From Edaphochlamys debaryana (taxonomy: Eukaryota > Chlorophyta > Chlorophyceae > Chlamydomonadales): DNA of 64,000 nt. The notes beneath the pieces are model-generated. The model was not told where the DNA came from. It saw nothing but the letters and a program-made list of their open reading frames with translations, and ran no database searches. How positions within the stretch are numbered: position 1 is the first letter of the stretch; the number at the start of each line of letters is the position of its first letter. Location of the stretch: assembly GCA_016858145.1 (NCBI GenBank), contig JAEHOE010000074.1:434001-498000 (forward strand), read 5' to 3'. Position numbers and translations under genes: made by a program. This document shows, in pieces, positions 1 to 10,031 of the stretch.

Positions 1-1106
1 TGGTGCGGCGGCGGGTGCGGGAGGACGTGGCGGCGGCGGGGTCGACGCTGGCGGCGCTGGGGCGGCTGCTGGAGAAGGTGCCGACGCTGGCGCTGCCGCC
101 GGCCGTGGGGGCGGTGGTGGGGGACGCTCTGGGGTCGGCGCGGCGCGCGCTGCGGCTGGCGGCCAAGGGGCGGTACGAGGAGGCGTCCAGGTGGGAAGGG
201 GGAGGGGCGGAGGGGAGGGGAGGGATGGAGGGGAAGGGGGCTGGGGCGGGGAGGGGGGTGGGAGCTAGGCTGGGAAGGGGAGGGGCGTGGGTGATCTTTA
301 GTGGATTGGGGCGGTCGTGCGGCTGCGAACGGGGACATAGGGGGGCCGAGGGTGAGAGCCCGCGGACGCCCGGCTGTGGCCCCAATAAGTGCCCAACGAG
401 GACTCTGCACCGGCATCCTAACGCACGGCATGTGCATCCTTTCACCCCACCCCGCCCCACCCCACCCCATCCCACCCCACCCCACCCCACCCCACCCCAT
501 CCCTCCCACAGGGCCGCCCAGGAGGCCCGCGCCTGGGCCGAGGCGGCCTTCGGCGACCCCTCCCTGTCCGCGCGCCTCAACGTGCCCGACACGCACCTGG
601 TAGGGGTGTACCTACCCTTCTGCCTGCCGGCGGCGGTGCCCCTGCTGCAGGTGGGGGCGGGATGGGGATGGGGTTGAGGGGGGGGCGGGTAGGCGGGGAC
701 GACGACGGGGCAGGCGCGACGCTCGATCCGTGAAAGGTTGGCCAACACCTGGCCCCCGTGCCCCGTCCGCACCTTGCAGGCCCTATTTGCCGAGCTGTTC
801 CGTCGGAGGCGCAGCAAGCCCCAGCCCGAGGCAGCGGCCGTGGCTGGCACGGCTGCTGCCGCGGCGGTGGCGGCAGCGGCGGCGGTGGCGACGGTGGCGG
901 CTGCCGCAAAGCAGGCGGCCCCGACGGTGGAGGGCAGTACCCCCAAGAAGGCAGGGGCGGTGGCGGAGGGGAGCACTCCCAAGAAGGCAGGGGCGGGGGC
1001 GGAGGCCGGTACCCCCAAGAAGGCCCAAACGGAGGCGGAGGGCGGCACGCCTAAGAAGGGCCATAAGCACGGGCACAAGGGGGGCAAGCATGGCGGCCGG
1101 AAGTAG
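1..1106 (+). CDS. PIGS: GPI transamidase subunit PIG-S, C-terminal part (5' truncated by window)
   Basis: Three exons are visible: 3-190 (continuing from outside the window), 512-650 and 780-1106, with GT-AG junctions and frame kept to the TAG at 1104-1106. The protein segment matches the end of PIG-S: a helical lumenal stretch, then AFGDPSLSARLNVPD and the hydrophobic segment VGVYLPFCLPAAVPLL, which corresponds to the conserved FFDPS...FPD...PLFLP region and last membrane span of PIG-S in animals and plants. PIG-S is an ER-membrane subunit of the complex that attaches GPI anchors to proteins (family knowledge). After the span comes a tail of about 95 residues: a basic patch, a poly-Ala stretch, four TPKK repeats and a His/Lys/Gly-rich end. 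This is longer than the short tail I expect for the family, so that part is probably lineage-specific. Confidence 0.85.
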
Positions 1107-2266
1107 TGGCGGAGGGCAGAGTGCACGTGACTTGGGTTAGTTGCAAGGGGTGTGAAGTCAGGTGCAAGACTTTGGGGCAGCCTAGGGGCACAATCTGGGG
1201 AATCAACGTACGAGATCCGGAGCCTCTCCCGCAAGGGGTTATGAAACGATGGCGCTTCCCCTTGCGTACTGCCGTTGTGTGTGGCTGCTGAGGGGCCCGG
1301 CACGACCAGACGCTGTAGTGTGGCATCCCACGGAATGGCAGGGCATCGTCGTACGGCACAGCAACACTGCCTCGCGGCTTGCATGCGAGCCGTGGGGGCT
1401 TGGGAGCCCGGGCGTGATCGCGAGTAAGAGGCTTGGTGGCGTCAGTCCATGTGTTGACGGCTGCTCGTGTGAGCCGGGGAAGCGTAGGCGCGGCGGGTAG
1501 CCGGATGGTTCAGTCCATGTGTTGTAACAGCGGGCGGAGAAATCCAGCGAACACCGAGGCCTAGTAGCCCATGTGCTCCGAGATCATGTTCACCGACCCG
1601 ACACCACTCGGCCCATGTTGCTGTCATCTTGGTGCCCCAGAGCGGTCACGCAGACACCCCTCAACGCCCCTCAAAACTTCGCCATCATCTGGGCGTCCAG
1701 AGCGGTCACAAGACACGCACTCTGCACCTCATAGTGACATAGTCTTCACCTCCTCATACCCTCCTGATACAGCAGAGAGAGGCCCGCAGCAGCTGCCTAG
1801 ACGATGAACGGGATGCCCTGAAGCCCTACGGAGCCTTGCAGCCCCCCGCTTGACCCGGTCTCCATGATGGGCGCCCCGCGGCGCACTAAAACTCTAGAAT
1901 GAATGGCAAGTTCTGATGAACGGCCAGAACGAGGCTTCACAACGCGTGCCATGTTGCAGGCACGCGGGCTGTACAGCAGCGTATGTACACCAAGAGGTGA
2001 AAGCTCTGACCTGCAATGCATCCTACGCATCCGAGGCCCCGACAAGCCTGCAAACCCCTCTCGGGAGAAAGTGTCTTGCTGACTAGGTAGGCTACCCCTG
2101 CCATGCGCTTATTGACAAGCCTGCCTACAATGAATGACACTGGCACTTCAGAGCCACCTCCTCCAAGGGCAGGTGTCCCGCCTTGATCTACTGTCCGAGT
2201 CTTCGAATGTGAACCTATCCCTCCAGGCAAGGCAGGCCCCGAGGGAAGCCCCTGCTGCCTATCCTC
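1107..2266. other. 3' UTR of PIGS plus convergent intergenic DNA
   Basis: This stretch lies between the ends of two converging genes (PIGS + and chitinase -). I see no exon with plausible junctions in it. It should hold both 3' UTRs. A TGTAA lies at 1523-1527; no TTACA (the same signal for the minus strand) is obvious near the chitinase stop. Confidence 0.6.
1523..1527 (+). terminator. Candidate poly(A) signal TGTAA for PIGS
   Basis: TGTAA is the usual poly(A) signal of Chlamydomonas-type algae, and this copy lies about 420 nt after the PIGS stop. The position is plausible, but a pentamer occurs by chance. Confidence 0.4.
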
Positions 2267-5022
2267 CTAGCAGTACACATTGGTGGTGGCCCGGGGCAGG
2301 CCGAAGCAGTTGACCCGCACGGACTGGATGTAGTCCACGCGTGTGGCCTGGTTAGTCATGCTGCCGCACTCCAGCTGGCCGTTGATGCGGCGCGTGACGG
2401 TGGCGATGTTGGCGGCGCGCGCGGCCACGGGGCAGGTGGGCAAGTTGGTGCCCACCCAGGAGCCCCTGGGGGTGGGTGGAACAGGGGGAGGGCGGACAGG
2501 GCGGTAGGAACCAGGGAAAGAACCACAGACACGCAGGCAGCAGGCGCCGGCCCAAGGGTGCAGCAGGAGCACAGTACAAAGGCGCCGAGCAAGGGGGCTG
2601 GCGTGGTAGGGTGTGAGGCGGGCCTGACAGGGAGGACAGTTGGGGACCCCAGGGGCGCTCGCTTACTGGCAATTGAAGTCGGGCTTAATCCAGAAGGCGA
2701 TGGACGCCTGCCAGCCCAGGTTACGCGTGTTGTCGGCCAGCAGGGAGGGGTTGGCCTTGAGGTCAGCCCCGCCCACGTAGGGGATCATAGCGGCGTAGTT
2801 GTAGCAGTGGGCTGCAGGACAGCAGATGAGTGGCAGGGCATGGGGGGTTTACGGAAGGGGCGAAGCAAAGGCCGGCTGGCGGGGCTGACCCAAGGCCCGG
2901 TGTGGAGTCCTTTGCCCTTCGCCCATAGCCCTGAATTGATCCGCCGCCGGCAATGGCGCCGGCATTGCTATCTCCACCTCCGACTCCTGACTCCAAAGCC
3001 CGGTGCTCACTGATCTGCAGCGGCCCCCGCCCGAAGTAGTTGTTGCCGGACAGGCCCCCGCTGGTGCAGGCGGCGTAGGCTGGGCAGTTGGCGACGTTGT
3101 GGCCCTGGCGGTAGCAGTTCTCCTGAAGGAGAGGTAGGGAGGGGAGGAGGAATGTGTGAGAGCAGGACACGTGCAGGCGCGTGGGGCGGCAGATGCCGGG
3201 GTGCGGTGCGAGCTATGACTCGTCAGCCCAGCTTACCGTCATGTCATCAAGATATCCTGGGTGAGGGGAAGGGAGAGGGAAGAGGGAGAAGAGGCGGCAG
3301 TGCAGGCTCAAAGTTCGGCATCGCCAACAAGCAGCCCTCGCCCCTTAGGGCCGCCGCACATCCCCAGTCCCGTGGCCGTGGTAGTGGCACGCCCCGTTAA
3401 GCCTACGCTCATGAGCGCCCTGCCGTACTCCCGGGCCCCGTACTCCCGCCCACGCACCTCCGTACTCGTGTCGTACGTTGCCCAGGAAGATGGAGGCCTC
3501 GTCAGCGTTGCCAAAGGCAAAGTTTAGGGCGGCCGCCGCCGTGTTGAACTGGTCCCAGTGCTTGGCGATGATGGCGTCCGTGTTGCTGCGCCCCAGGATG
3601 TCCGTGTTGCCCGCAAACACGCAGCGGAACTGGTCGTAGGTGACGCCTGCCTGGGAGGGCGAGGGCGAGGCGGAGGGCGAGGGGCTAGCGGAGGGGCTGG
3701 GGGAAGGGCTGGCGGAGGGAGAGGGGCTGGCGGAGGGGCTGGGGGAAGGGGAGGGGCTGGCGGACGGGCTGGGGGAGGGGGAGGGGCTGGCAGAGGGAGA
3801 GGGGCTGGCGGAGGGGGAGGGGCAGGCGTAGTTGTAGGGCCAGTCGCAGGCGGTGCGGTCGGGGTTCCACACGGTTCCCCCGGTGCAGTTCGTGATCTTG
3901 GTGGACCCCGAGTTGTAGCACTGCGAAGAGTGAACGCAGGTAAGGGAGCAGCGCCCTTAGCTGCAGCAATTGTCCGCACGCGGGAGATCGCAAACGGGAC
4001 AGGGTGCAGTCACGGTGTGTGTCCCCTGCCTCCCACCTGGATGAAAGAGGTGCACTGAACGCCACACGGGTCCGTGAAGTATCCGTCCGCCTTGCCCACA
4101 CAGAACTGGGAGCAGTCTGCCGGGCTGGGCGAGGGGCTGGCTGAGGGGCTGGGCGAGGCGCTGGGGGACGGCGAGGGGGAGGGGCTGGGGGAAGGGGATG
4201 GGCTGGGAGAGGGAGAGGGAGAGGGAGAGGCAGCCGGGCTGGGTGACGGCGACGGTGATGCGCTAGGGGAAGGCGAAGGGCTAGGCGATGGTGACGCGGC
4301 GGCGGGGCAGGCGTAGTTGTAGGGCCAGTCACAAGCGGTGCGGTCGGGGTTCCACACGGTGCCGGAGGGGCAGGAGGTGATCTTGGTGGACCCCGTGTTG
4401 TAGCACTGCGGGACGTGAGTGGGTGGATGTGAAGCGTCGAACGCAAGCAGGCAACAATAGCAGACGTTGCTGGAACGGTGCTGATCTGGGCTGCCGGGTG
4501 CGTATGTTCTGCGCACCAAACAGCCTGTGGTGGACTCGGGGCATTCGTACTCGACTCAGGGGTGATATTAGATCGGTCCGTTCTCGATCTGGGCTGAAGT
4601 CGTGCCGGCGCCCCACCTGGATGAAAGAGGTGCATGCCACGCCGCAAGGGTTCACGTAGAAGCCGTCGGCTTTCCCCCTACAGAACTTGGCGCAATCGTT
4701 GGGGCTGACAAGGAGCCTGCGGTAGTGCGTCGAGGGAGCGCCTGCCGGTTGCCGGGAGGGGGCGGAGAGGGCGGGACGAAGTGCGTGGGAAGGGGTTTTA
4801 TGCGTCAGACGAAACGGCGGGAAAGGCGCCCTTCGCTCGCCCTTCCTCCCCTGCGGAGCCGCTAGAATTTGCGCAGCGATTGTACTGCTGGCCCTGACCT
4901 GGCCGGTCTGGGAGCGCGCGCTCACCGGCGTTGACGGTCGCCGGCATGGCTCCCGCAGTAGCCGCGAAGCCGAGTGCTTCCGACGTTCCGGCCGCGGCAA
5001 GAAGAAAAATGCACGCAAGCAT
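2267..5022 (-). CDS. Secreted GH19 chitinase with two CBM14 chitin-binding modules
   Basis: Eight exons close in frame to 509 residues: 5022-4926, 4741-4617, 4405-4037, 3920-3458, 3256-3237 (a 20-nt microexon), 3122-3011, 2811-2667, 2465-2267. The start is the ATG whose product opens with a signal peptide (MLACIFLLAAAGTSEALG). Two cysteine-rich modules of the peritrophin-A/CBM14 type follow (about 47-105 and 173-230; shared core CPSGTVWNPDRTACDWPYNY and CTGGTVWNPDRTACDWPYNY), each followed by a Ser-Pro linker. The catalytic part (about 290-509) has GH19 hallmarks: NVRHEYGG with candidate acid E349, second candidate acid E359, YFGRGPLQI, an AFWIKPDF segment and INGQLECG. GH19 enzymes hydrolyse chitin. 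Export, two binding modules and flexible linkers suggest an extracellular or wall enzyme. Joining exon 1 to the acceptor at 4741 was needed for frame; nearer acceptors do not fit. Confidence 0.88.
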
Positions 5023-5464
5023 TCCAAATGGTGCCCCAGTATGCCTACGAAGAGACAGAAACGGGGCAGTGACATGCGGCACATGGGGACCTGCCAGACG
5101 CCATGTTATAGCTCATTTAGTGCTTTGCGCGCACCTCGGACACAATGAGCAAGGCTCCATCATGGATAAAGCCGACAGCGCGCACTGTTGGCGAGGAATT
5201 GCGACGCACAGCCTCGCAGGACGCCGCAGTTGTAAGTGACAAAGTTATAAGAAGTGAATTCGATGCGTGAGAAGGAACTGTCGGCTGCTGGCGAAGTTCG
5301 GCTGCCTTATGAACTCGGCCATGGCGCCGTATTTCGTACGGCGCTCTCGTGCCGATGCTGTGCGTCGCAAAATGAAGCGGAGACGAGAGGTGTCATCTAG
5401 GTGGCATTTGCGAAGGGCGGGGGTCGAGGGCGGGGGAAGGGCTGGAGACCATTTGCCCTTGTCC

Positions 5465-5672
5465 CTGGGGACAGCAGCCTGGGGACAGCCTGGCGACTGG
5501 GGACAGACTGGGGACAGCCTGGGGACTGGGGACAGCCTGGGGACTGGGGACTGGGGACAGCAGCAGCAGCAGCCTGGGGGAATGGGGAAAGCAGCAGCCT
5601 GGGGACAGCAGCAGCCTGGGGGGACCGGGGACAGACTGGGGACAGCCTGGGCACTGGGGACTGTGGGGGCGG
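5465..5672. repeat. G-rich minisatellite (CTGGGGACAG-type units)
   Basis: Imperfect tandem copies of a unit close to ctggggacag, interrupted by cag triplets, fill about 200 bp between the divergent chitinase and plastid-protein genes. The frequent GGGG runs make the + strand able to form G-quadruplexes (inference). Open frames through it (Gly-Thr-Gly-Asp rich) are products of the repeat. Confidence 0.8.
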
Positions 5673-5860
5673 GGCGGGGCCGTCGGGGGTCTAGGGCAGG
5701 GTTGCAGCTCGCCGACACGCAACACCTCCCGCTTGACTGAAGGCCCCAGCCCCGCCCTCGTGTGCAGCTGGGTAGAGTGTTCTATGCCCACAGCTGCGCG
5801 CGTCTCGGATCTAGGCGGGGTGGTGGTTTGCGAAAAGCCCAATCACGAAATCTGGTAAAG

Positions 5861-5868
5861 GTATAAAG
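5861..5868 (+). promoter_or_regulatory. TATA-like box upstream of the plastid protein gene
   Basis: The sequence gtataaag lies about 110 nt before the ATG at 5976. With initiation about 30 nt downstream it would leave a 5' UTR of about 80 nt. No other TATA-like element is this well placed in the 953-bp divergent spacer. Confidence 0.45.
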
Positions 5869-5975
5869 GTCTTGCAAAGCGGCCGCAACACCCAGCCGCT
5901 GCTCGACGCTCGCACACCACAGCCTACACACTCCACACCTTCTCCACTCCATCAGCCCTCCACAACTCCCCGACC

Positions 5976-7881
5976 ATGTCGGCCGCGCTGCTCCAATCTG
6001 CCCAGAGGGGCCTGGTCTCGCGCGCTACCCCAGCCAATTGTGACAGGCGTGTGCCTGTGGTGCGCTGCGCGATGCTACCGGCCAGGATTCGTGGCGTCAA
6101 GGCGGCCCGGCCTGGCGCTGCGAGGATGGGGCGTCCCGGGCGGTCTCTGACGGTCCGCGCGGTGGCGGACGCCTCCGAGTTCTCTCCAGATGCCTACATC
6201 TGCCTGGTGAGCTGATTAACGAGGAAGATCCGACAACAGCATCTAGCTTGCTCGCGCGATTGCCGCAAGCTTGCATGCTTCCGACACAACAGCCCTTTCG
6301 CTTTTCAGGGTCTCGCACACTGCTTCCGCAAGGACAGTGGCACCCTCAAGCCGCTAATGGTCCTCGAGCCGATGTCGGCTTCCTCGCTGGAGTGCCTGGC
6401 CAACGGTAAGGTCCACGCAAGTCCTGAAGCCGGCGGCCGCCCCCTTGAACCCCTGCGCATCCTCACCTCCGATGTAGGTGCACGCACGTCATACAAGGCG
6501 GTCACGGGCATCAGCTTCGGAGAGGCCTTCGCCCGCAAGCGCGACGCCCTGCCTGAGGGCTTCAAGTAAGCCCTGGGACACCGGACCCTTCGAGTGGATA
6601 GGCCCTGAACATCATCCCTTCTCCAAGTGCGAACAGCGTTGACATCCTCCAGCCCACACTCCCATGACCGCTGCTAGGCAGCTAGACAGTGTCCCGAGCT
6701 CACGCCCGCCTTGGCGCAACGCATCAGCGATTTGCGGCGCCCCTCCACCCCAGTCCCTCACAGCTTCCCCCGCATCTGCCTCCTCCTCCGCATCCGCAGG
6801 GAGGCCGTGTGGTGCGACAACTACGAGTACCGCTGCGAGGCCGCCGTGCGCACGTGGCTGCGGCCCCACGCTCAGGACAACCTCATGTGGGTGGGGAGGG
6901 CCGCTCGGGGTACGGCACGCCGCCGTACCATGTCATGCGAGCGGCTTCAGGCGCGAGCAGAGCAGTACCCCGCATCGCCTCAACCACTTGGTAGCAGCTG
7001 ACGTAGCCGTATACAAAGGGGAAGCAGGGTGGTTTTCGTTCTTACTGCCCGCGTGCCTATAGATTACTGAAGTGAGTACTCTAGCCCTGAGAGCGCTGGC
7101 TTGGCCCTTGCATGTGCAGCCCCTTTCTGACCCCTCCCTCCCTCCCTCCCTGCCGCAGGGACATCGTGCCGCTGGGCAAGGTGCGCACCAACTTCAACTT
7201 CAGCCTCGAGGACAAGCGCGTGCTGGTGCGTGTCATGGGGTTTGGGAGCAAGGGCCTTTCCTGGGACCACCGACTGCCGGGGATCGGTCCCGGCAATGTT
7301 TTGGGCCCTCCGGCCTCGTCCCCGACCCCCCCCTACGGCTCCGTACAGCAAACCCAGATCCCGGCGTCGCCTGGCGGCCCTCCTCGCACCCTGGAACTTT
7401 CCTGCTCACACCGTGACATGCCCCGGATCTCCTTACCCGCGCCCTCCGTTCGCCTCCCTCTCCTCTCCCGCGCAGAATATGGAGAACGTGGTCAACGACT
7501 CGGACAACATCAAGCAGGACATGTCGATCGACGTGTACGGCCGCAAGAAGGCTGACGCGTACGCCGCCAAGCAGGTGCGTTCCGCTGGGCCAGGCGCTGT
7601 ACACGCTGGCCAAAAGCCCGCTGTGACGGCTAACGCGCCCCGGCCATGGCCGGCATTGTCTCGCCAAGCGAGGCTGCCGATGTGGCCAGCTTTTCGCACC
7701 GAGAGCATTAACCCGTCTGCGCGGCACTCCTGACCCGATCTCCCGCCCTGGTTCCCTGCCGCTTCTCCACTCCCGTCCGTCTGCGCAGGAGGCGGAGCAG
7801 GCCGCCAAGGCCGCCGAGACTGCGGCCGCCGAGAAGAAGGCCAAGGAGGAGGAGGACCTGGACATGCTGCTGCTGGCCTAA
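5976..7881 (+). CDS. Conserved plastid-targeted protein of unknown function
   Basis: Seven exons close in frame to 253 residues: 5976-6206, 6309-6405, 6478-6565, 6800-6886, 7159-7225, 7476-7574, 7789-7881. Residues 1 to about 62 are rich in Arg, Ala and Ser with few acids and contain RSLTVRAVADASEF, typical of a chloroplast transit peptide and its cleavage region. The mature part holds SPDAYICLGLAHCF, LEPMSASSLECLANG, TSYKAVTGISFGEAF and LGKVRTNFNFSLEDKRVLN, and ends in an Ala/Lys/Glu coiled segment. The pattern (YVCVGLA-type start, NFSLE-RVLN block) resembles, from memory, a plant plastid family that includes Arabidopsis At1g16080; I could not align it. No enzyme motif is evident. The start follows a TATA-like box and a short 5' UTR. 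Confidence 0.75.
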
Positions 7882-10031
7882 GATTTAGGCACGGGCATGG
7901 AGAGCACTGCGTTTTTTTGCGTATTATGGTCGTGGTCAGAAGCTGTGTGCCCAACCGAGGGCCGCGGCTGTGTGAGGGGCAAGCAGGACGCATTGCCGGA
8001 CGGAGCGCGGGGCGAAGTGTGGCCAGTCCCACCTTGGGACGGACGTGCGAGGTGCGCGTGTGCCGTGGAACATCGTGTGTACTAGTGAGGGCATGCTCGA
8101 AGGGTGTGTGCGGATTTAGGCGGCCCGCGTGCCTCGATTGACGGCGCTGCGTGGCCAGGCGAACCCAACCCAAACCTGGACCCAACACGCTGTGGCAGCT
8201 GTGCGCGCAATAACAAGGACCCTTGGCGCCTGTGGGCCAGTTTAGGGGTGAATTGCTTTGTGGGACCACTGGGAGAACTGGGGCGATAAGATCTGAGACG
8301 GGAGACGCTGACGGCATGCTGCGCAATCTCTTCACATGGGAGAACGTTGATGGAGCGCCCCGTCGGGATTCGGTTCGGGGTGGTGCTCTGGTGTGGGATG
8401 AGGAGCGGCGTCCATGAAGCGCTGCCCTGCCCATGCCCGTATGCCCTGCCAGCGATCCACGTGATGTGGGTCTGGCGTTCAAGGCATTGTAAGCTTTACC
8501 ACCCGCCGGAGGAGGTTCCCTTGTCGGTCGCCGTCAGCAATGCCCTCGCGCACTCGCTGGCCTTGCACTCCTGTTCTGCCCCCGGTCGGTTGCCCTCACC
8601 GCGCCGTGCTAGGACACATGCCCGGAGGCCGGAGCCCAGCCGCACAAACCTCGGGCTCTGAAGAACACCGCCACGGCCCTCCATCGGGCTCCGTCTGGGA
8701 GTCTGAGGCCCTCCGACCCGGCCGACAGTAATGTGTACGGCTCGCAACGAAGCGGATGGGCGTCAGGACAATTACAAGAAGACCGCGGTGGATAAGTGGA
8801 TGTGATGCGCCTGATGCAGAGTGAGATGCCGCCGAAATCCGCCCTGCCGCGTGAGTGTCCGTCCTTGCGACCCTTGCGATCCGTGAGCATACCAGGCAAC
8901 TGTGCGAGCCACAGCGGGCTGCACAGTCTTACGAAGACATGGAGCATCAACACACGTCACGCAACTGTCGAGAGGGGTAATGCATAATCCGATGGCGGCT
9001 GCCTTCCCTCCCCAGGCGTTCGCCCGTTCTACACACGTCCCTTCACGCTACGGCTTGCCGGTGGTGCAACCCAAGCGGCAGCAAGCCGAGCGTCCCACAT
9101 GAAAGCCGGCACTCACAAGAACATGCCCCATGCTATCTGAGAGGTATGGCCATATGGATACACGGCTCTGACCTAAGATGCTCTCCTCCGACGAGTACAC
9201 CATGGCACAGGCAACGCCGCCGCCACTCGCCGCATCGCACCTCTACTACCGTCCCGCCAGCGACAGACACGGCGCCTAGCGCAGCCATCCATGTCCGCAA
9301 CCCATAAGGTCGTCAGCAAGCTGTAAACCTCAACAAGCAGTAAGCCCAAGGTACCAGTAACATGGTAAACATGGTAAATATCTCTGAGGAGGCGTCATGA
9401 AAGGCCCTTAGGACTCGAGGCACTGCTCACGGGTCACCACGAACCCCGGGGCAACCGCCCGCGTGCGGGCCACCCCAGCTGCTCTGCCCATCCGGGCGCA
9501 AGCTTCAGCGCAGGGATTCTCCTTTCCGTCCTTGCCGTGCCAGATGATAGCCACCTTCCTTAAGCGGGATTAAAGCAACTTATCAGCACAGGAAACGCTC
9601 TGCCCGCGCAATGCCGGATGTACGATCAGGGCCTCACGCAACGCGGAGCTCTGTCTGATTCCCTTCCAGACCTTCACGCATGCAGTCTTGCCTACTTGGC
9701 CATGCCCGACACGCATAACTATTCTTACGTTTGGTACTCCTCATCTTCTTCTTGGCTCACACCGCGCCGTCCACCAAATACCGTGGCCCTCCTTCCTAGG
9801 ACCCGCTTCGACCCCACCATGCGGTCGAGATCCTCATTTGTTAGCTGATCGCGTTACCTATCTCCCCATCCGACCACTAAAGCTGTCACCACAACGCAGC
9901 AGGGAGAAGCAACAGCTTTCAGTCCTGCCCATCGCAACAGAAGATGGGAAGTGTCGTGGCAAAACAGCTCCATGTCCTACAACCTCCACCCCACCAAGCT
10001 GGGCATGCGGTGATGCGGGCGCCGGCCGGTC
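7882..10031. other. Convergent intergenic region
   Basis: About 2.15 kb holds the 3' UTRs of two converging genes. I find no exon series, RNA gene or long repeat. A minus-strand TTACA lies at 8772-8776, but it is far (1.26 kb) from the kinase stop. Confidence 0.5.
8488..8492 (+). terminator. Candidate poly(A) signal TGTAA
   Basis: This TGTAA lies about 610 nt after the stop of the plastid protein gene, a normal 3' UTR length for Chlamydomonas-type genes. Confidence 0.45.

Noticed and set aside
3558..4316. Plus-strand Gly/Glu-rich frames
   Set aside because: They are the complement of the Ser-Pro linkers of the chitinase.
4798..5084. Upstream starts for the chitinase (5082 or 5084)
   Set aside because: 5082 is a GTG, and the frame from 5084 is not the signal-peptide frame; the ATG at 5022 gives a proper signal peptide.
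5245..5740. Frames rich in Gly-Thr-Gly-Asp or Pro-Gln-Ser
   Set aside because: They are translations of the minisatellite and have no splice context or homology.
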